This document shows, in pieces, positions 62,500 through 64,000 of a DNA stretch of 64,000 nucleotides (position 1 is its first letter; each line of letters begins with the position of its first letter). A model generated the notes under the pieces. It did not search any database, was not told where the DNA came from, and saw only the letters and a program-made list of their open reading frames with translations. A program made the position numbers and the translations under genes. The stretch is from assembly GCA_958295755.1 (NCBI GenBank), contig OY282367.1, positions 1,430,022 through 1,494,021 of the forward strand. The letters are read 5' to 3'. Origin of the DNA: an uncultured Acidimicrobiales bacterium (GTDB lineage: Bacteria; Actinomycetota; Acidimicrobiia; Acidimicrobiales; Hopanoidiivorantaceae).

Positions 62500-63546
62500 A
62501 TGCAATTTGATGTGATGGCTTCGTCTTTGCCCTTGGCAGACATGCAGACGCTGGCAAAGAAAATTGAAGACTCTGGTTTGGACGGCATCTGGCTAACCGA
62601 AGGAGGGCGCACCGCTTATCTGAGCTGTGCTGCCGCTGCTCTGGCAACCCAGAGGGTAACTTTGGGCACAGCCATAGCTTTGGCTTTCCCCCGTAGCCCC
62701 ATGATCACCGCTCAAGTGGCTTGGGAGTTGGCTGAAGCCTGTAAGGGTCGCTTTGTGCTAGGCATCGGCACTCAGATAAAGCCTCACATAGAGCGGCGTT
62801 TCTCTATGCCATATGATCCACCAGGGCCTCGCCTGCGCGAGTATGTGTTAGCTCTTAAAGCCATCTTTGAAGCATTTCAAACCCGTAGCCCCATGAAGTT
62901 TGAAGGAAAATATTACAACCACGAGATGTGGGGCACCACTTGGAACCCCGGCTCTATAGAGCATCCGGATGTGCCAGTGTATGTATCGGCAGTGCGACCA
63001 TGGATGTGCAAAATGGCAGGCGAGGTATCTGACGGTCTGCACTTTCATCCCTTTCACTCTCCCGCCTATATCCGCGAGCAGATGCTTCCTCACATCCAGG
63101 CAGGTGCTGACAAAGCAGGGCGCGACCTTTCTGAAGTGATGTTCGTTATACCTGTGATGATATGCGTGGGCGATACCGAGGAGGAAGTGGCGAAAACCCG
63201 CGAGAACGCCCGCACGATGATTGCCTTCTACGGCACCACCCGCGCGTATGCCTCAGTGTTTGAACAGCACGGCTACGATGACCTCTGCTCTCAGCTCCAC
63301 CGCAAACAAAAAGAAGGCGACCACGCGGCACAAATTGCTCTAGTGACCGACGAAGTGTTAGATCACTATGTGGTAACGGCCGAGTGGAATAACCTGGCTG
63401 AGAAGCTACTTGAAAGATATAGAGGTATTGCCCCGTCTATGCGAATTATGACTTATACCGCCATGTCGCAAATGAACTCCAACCCAGAAGTCTTAGAACG
63501 CTGGGGCGCAGTGGCGCAAGATATGCACAGAAAAGATATGCCCTGA
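62500..63546 (+). CDS. LLM-class F420-dependent oxidoreductase
   Basis: 348 residues. FDVMASSLPLADMQTLAKKI and DGIWLTEGGRTAYLSCAAAA begin the barrel. ITAQVAWELAEACKGRFVLGIG and DVPVYVSAVRPWMCKMAGEVS follow. The overall pattern matches the F420-dependent branch (TIGR03617-like) common in mycobacteria and Acidimicrobiia. AAAAGGA lies before the ATG. It is divergent from the carboxyltransferase gene and convergent with the partial LLM gene. Confidence 0.87.
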   Translation: MQFDVMASSLPLADMQTLAKKIEDSGLDGIWLTEGGRTAYLSCAAAALATQRVTLGTAIALAFPRSPMITAQVAWELAEACKGRFVLGIGTQIKPHIERRFSMPYDPPGPRLREYVLALKAIFEAFQTRSPMKFEGKYYNHEMWGTTWNPGSIEHPDVPVYVSAVRPWMCKMAGEVSDGLHFHPFHSPAYIREQMLPHIQAGADKAGRDLSEVMFVIPVMICVGDTEEEVAKTRENARTMIAFYGTTRAYASVFEQHGYDDLCSQLHRKQKEGDHAAQIALVTDEVLDHYVVTAEWNNLAEKLLERYRGIAPSMRIMTYTAMSQMNSNPEVLERWGAVAQDMHRKDMP

Positions 63547-63572
63547 AACCAGCTGGAATCTGCTTTGACTGG

Positions 63573-63610
63573 TAGCTAAGTCAGCGCAGCTAAGTCAGCG
63601 TAGCTAAGCA
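63573..63610. repeat. Tandem repeat, 14 bp x 2.7
   Basis: TAGCTAAGTCAGCG (63573-63586) and CAGCTAAGTCAGCG (63587-63600) are followed by TAGCTAAGCA. The array runs into the stop codon of the minus-strand gene at 63604. Confidence 0.88.
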
Positions 63611-64000
63611 ATGGCCGCGCCTCTTGGTAGCGGAGCGTGAGGCAAATCTTCCAAAACTAGCCTGGCGAACCGCTCACATTCTTCGCGGTGCGTGTAGCCC
63701 GAAAGGATGAATGCATCCACTCCGGCCTCCTGATATGCCAGCAGCTTGTTTCTGATCTGGTCTGGGTCGCCCACTAAAGCTGCGCCCGCTCCGCTTCTGG
63801 CCCGGCCTATACCTGTCCAAAGCCCCGGTTCGGCAAAGCCTTCTTCGTCGGCATGTTCGCGCAGATTGGCTTGACGTTGCACTCCCACAGAGGTGGCATC
63901 CAGAGAACGCTTGCGAATGCGCTCACCTTCCTCAGGATCTAGTTTGCTCAACAGACGAGCTGCTGCTTCTCTGGCTTCAGCTTCGGTCTCTCGCACGATC
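63604..64000 (-). CDS. LLM-class oxidoreductase, C-terminal part (partial)
   Basis: ~131 residues before the frame runs off the right edge. ALVGDPDQIRNKLLAYQEAGVDAFILSGYTH (opening part) is the C-terminal signature of SsuD/alkanesulfonate-monooxygenase-like flavin enzymes. ERFARLVLEDLP is the usual final helix. The GTG near 63996 is probably internal. With the genes at 56.2 and 62.5 kb this makes three LLM enzymes in 8 kb. Confidence 0.85.
   Translation of the reverse strand, partial: IVRETEAEAREAAARLLSKLDPEEGERIRKRSLDATSVGVQRQANLREHADEEGFAEPGLWTGIGRARSGAGAALVGDPDQIRNKLLAYQEAGVDAFILSGYTHREECERFARLVLEDLPHAPLPRGAAIA

Overview
The window reads as a contiguous piece of an actinobacterial chromosome, most probably an Acidimicrobiia-like lineage. 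This is an inference from the gene content: Tad pilus genes with an actinobacterial-type pilin, LppM-like and LytR_C-domain proteins, a clpC-ispD-ispF-rlmB block, many F420/LLM-type oxidoreductases, and moderate GC with a few AT-rich stretches. No 16S rRNA is present to settle the taxonomy. Genes are tightly packed. Many start without a Shine-Dalgarno and instead sit 6-7 nt behind a TAnnnT -10 box, which indicates leaderless mRNAs.

Layout. 0-0.6 kb: tail of a principal-type sigma factor, a selenocysteine tRNA (anticodon TCA) and a 24-residue leaderless membrane peptide. 0.8-5.5 kb: Tad/Flp pilus genes (tadZ, tadA, tadB, tadC, flp pilin, tadE) followed by an RsbW-like kinase. 5.6-9.9 kb: nhaA and topA. 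10.0-28.6 kb: a large catabolic cluster with VOC and cupin proteins, hydantoinase A/B, acyl-CoA ligase, Rieske oxygenase, two paralogous amidohydrolases, a BMP-type nucleoside-like ABC importer, an MDR oxidoreductase, a methyltransferase and two more VOC proteins. Together they suggest uptake and degradation of a nitrogen heterocycle, perhaps methylated, but the substrate is unknown. 28.9-33.1 kb: MFS transporter, thymidylate kinase, DNA polymerase III delta prime, tRNA-Thr(CGT) and an SDR.

33.1-38.8 kb is a defence-like island. It holds a beta-class DNA methyltransferase, a PD-(D/E)XK nuclease, an AT-rich GHKL (MORC/Hsp90-like) ATPase, an unrecognised protein, and a fifth gene whose frame is broken at a run of nine A. 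This is the best candidate for a poorly described system in the window.

38.8-50.1 kb: fdhD, a nitrobindin-like gene, groEL with a CIRCE-like operator, a MoaD/ThiS protein, a LytR_C protein, tRNA-Thr(TGT), and the minus-strand block clpC - LppM/dienelactone-hydrolase fusion - ispD - ispF - rlmB. ClpC carries an acidic insertion of about 165 residues. 50.3-53.7 kb: ilvB-ilvH-ilvC. 53.8-64 kb: HpcH/HpaI aldolase, acyl-CoA ligase, two LLM oxidoreductases plus a partial third, a LytR_C lipoprotein, a membrane protein with a cupredoxin-like lipoprotein, and an acyl-CoA carboxylase beta chain.

A pattern across the whole window is short imperfect tandem duplication (2-5 copies, unit 13-18 bp, often 14) at gene boundaries, several ending exactly on a start or stop codon. 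The same kind of expansion appears inside coding linkers (topA, clpC, rlmB and others).
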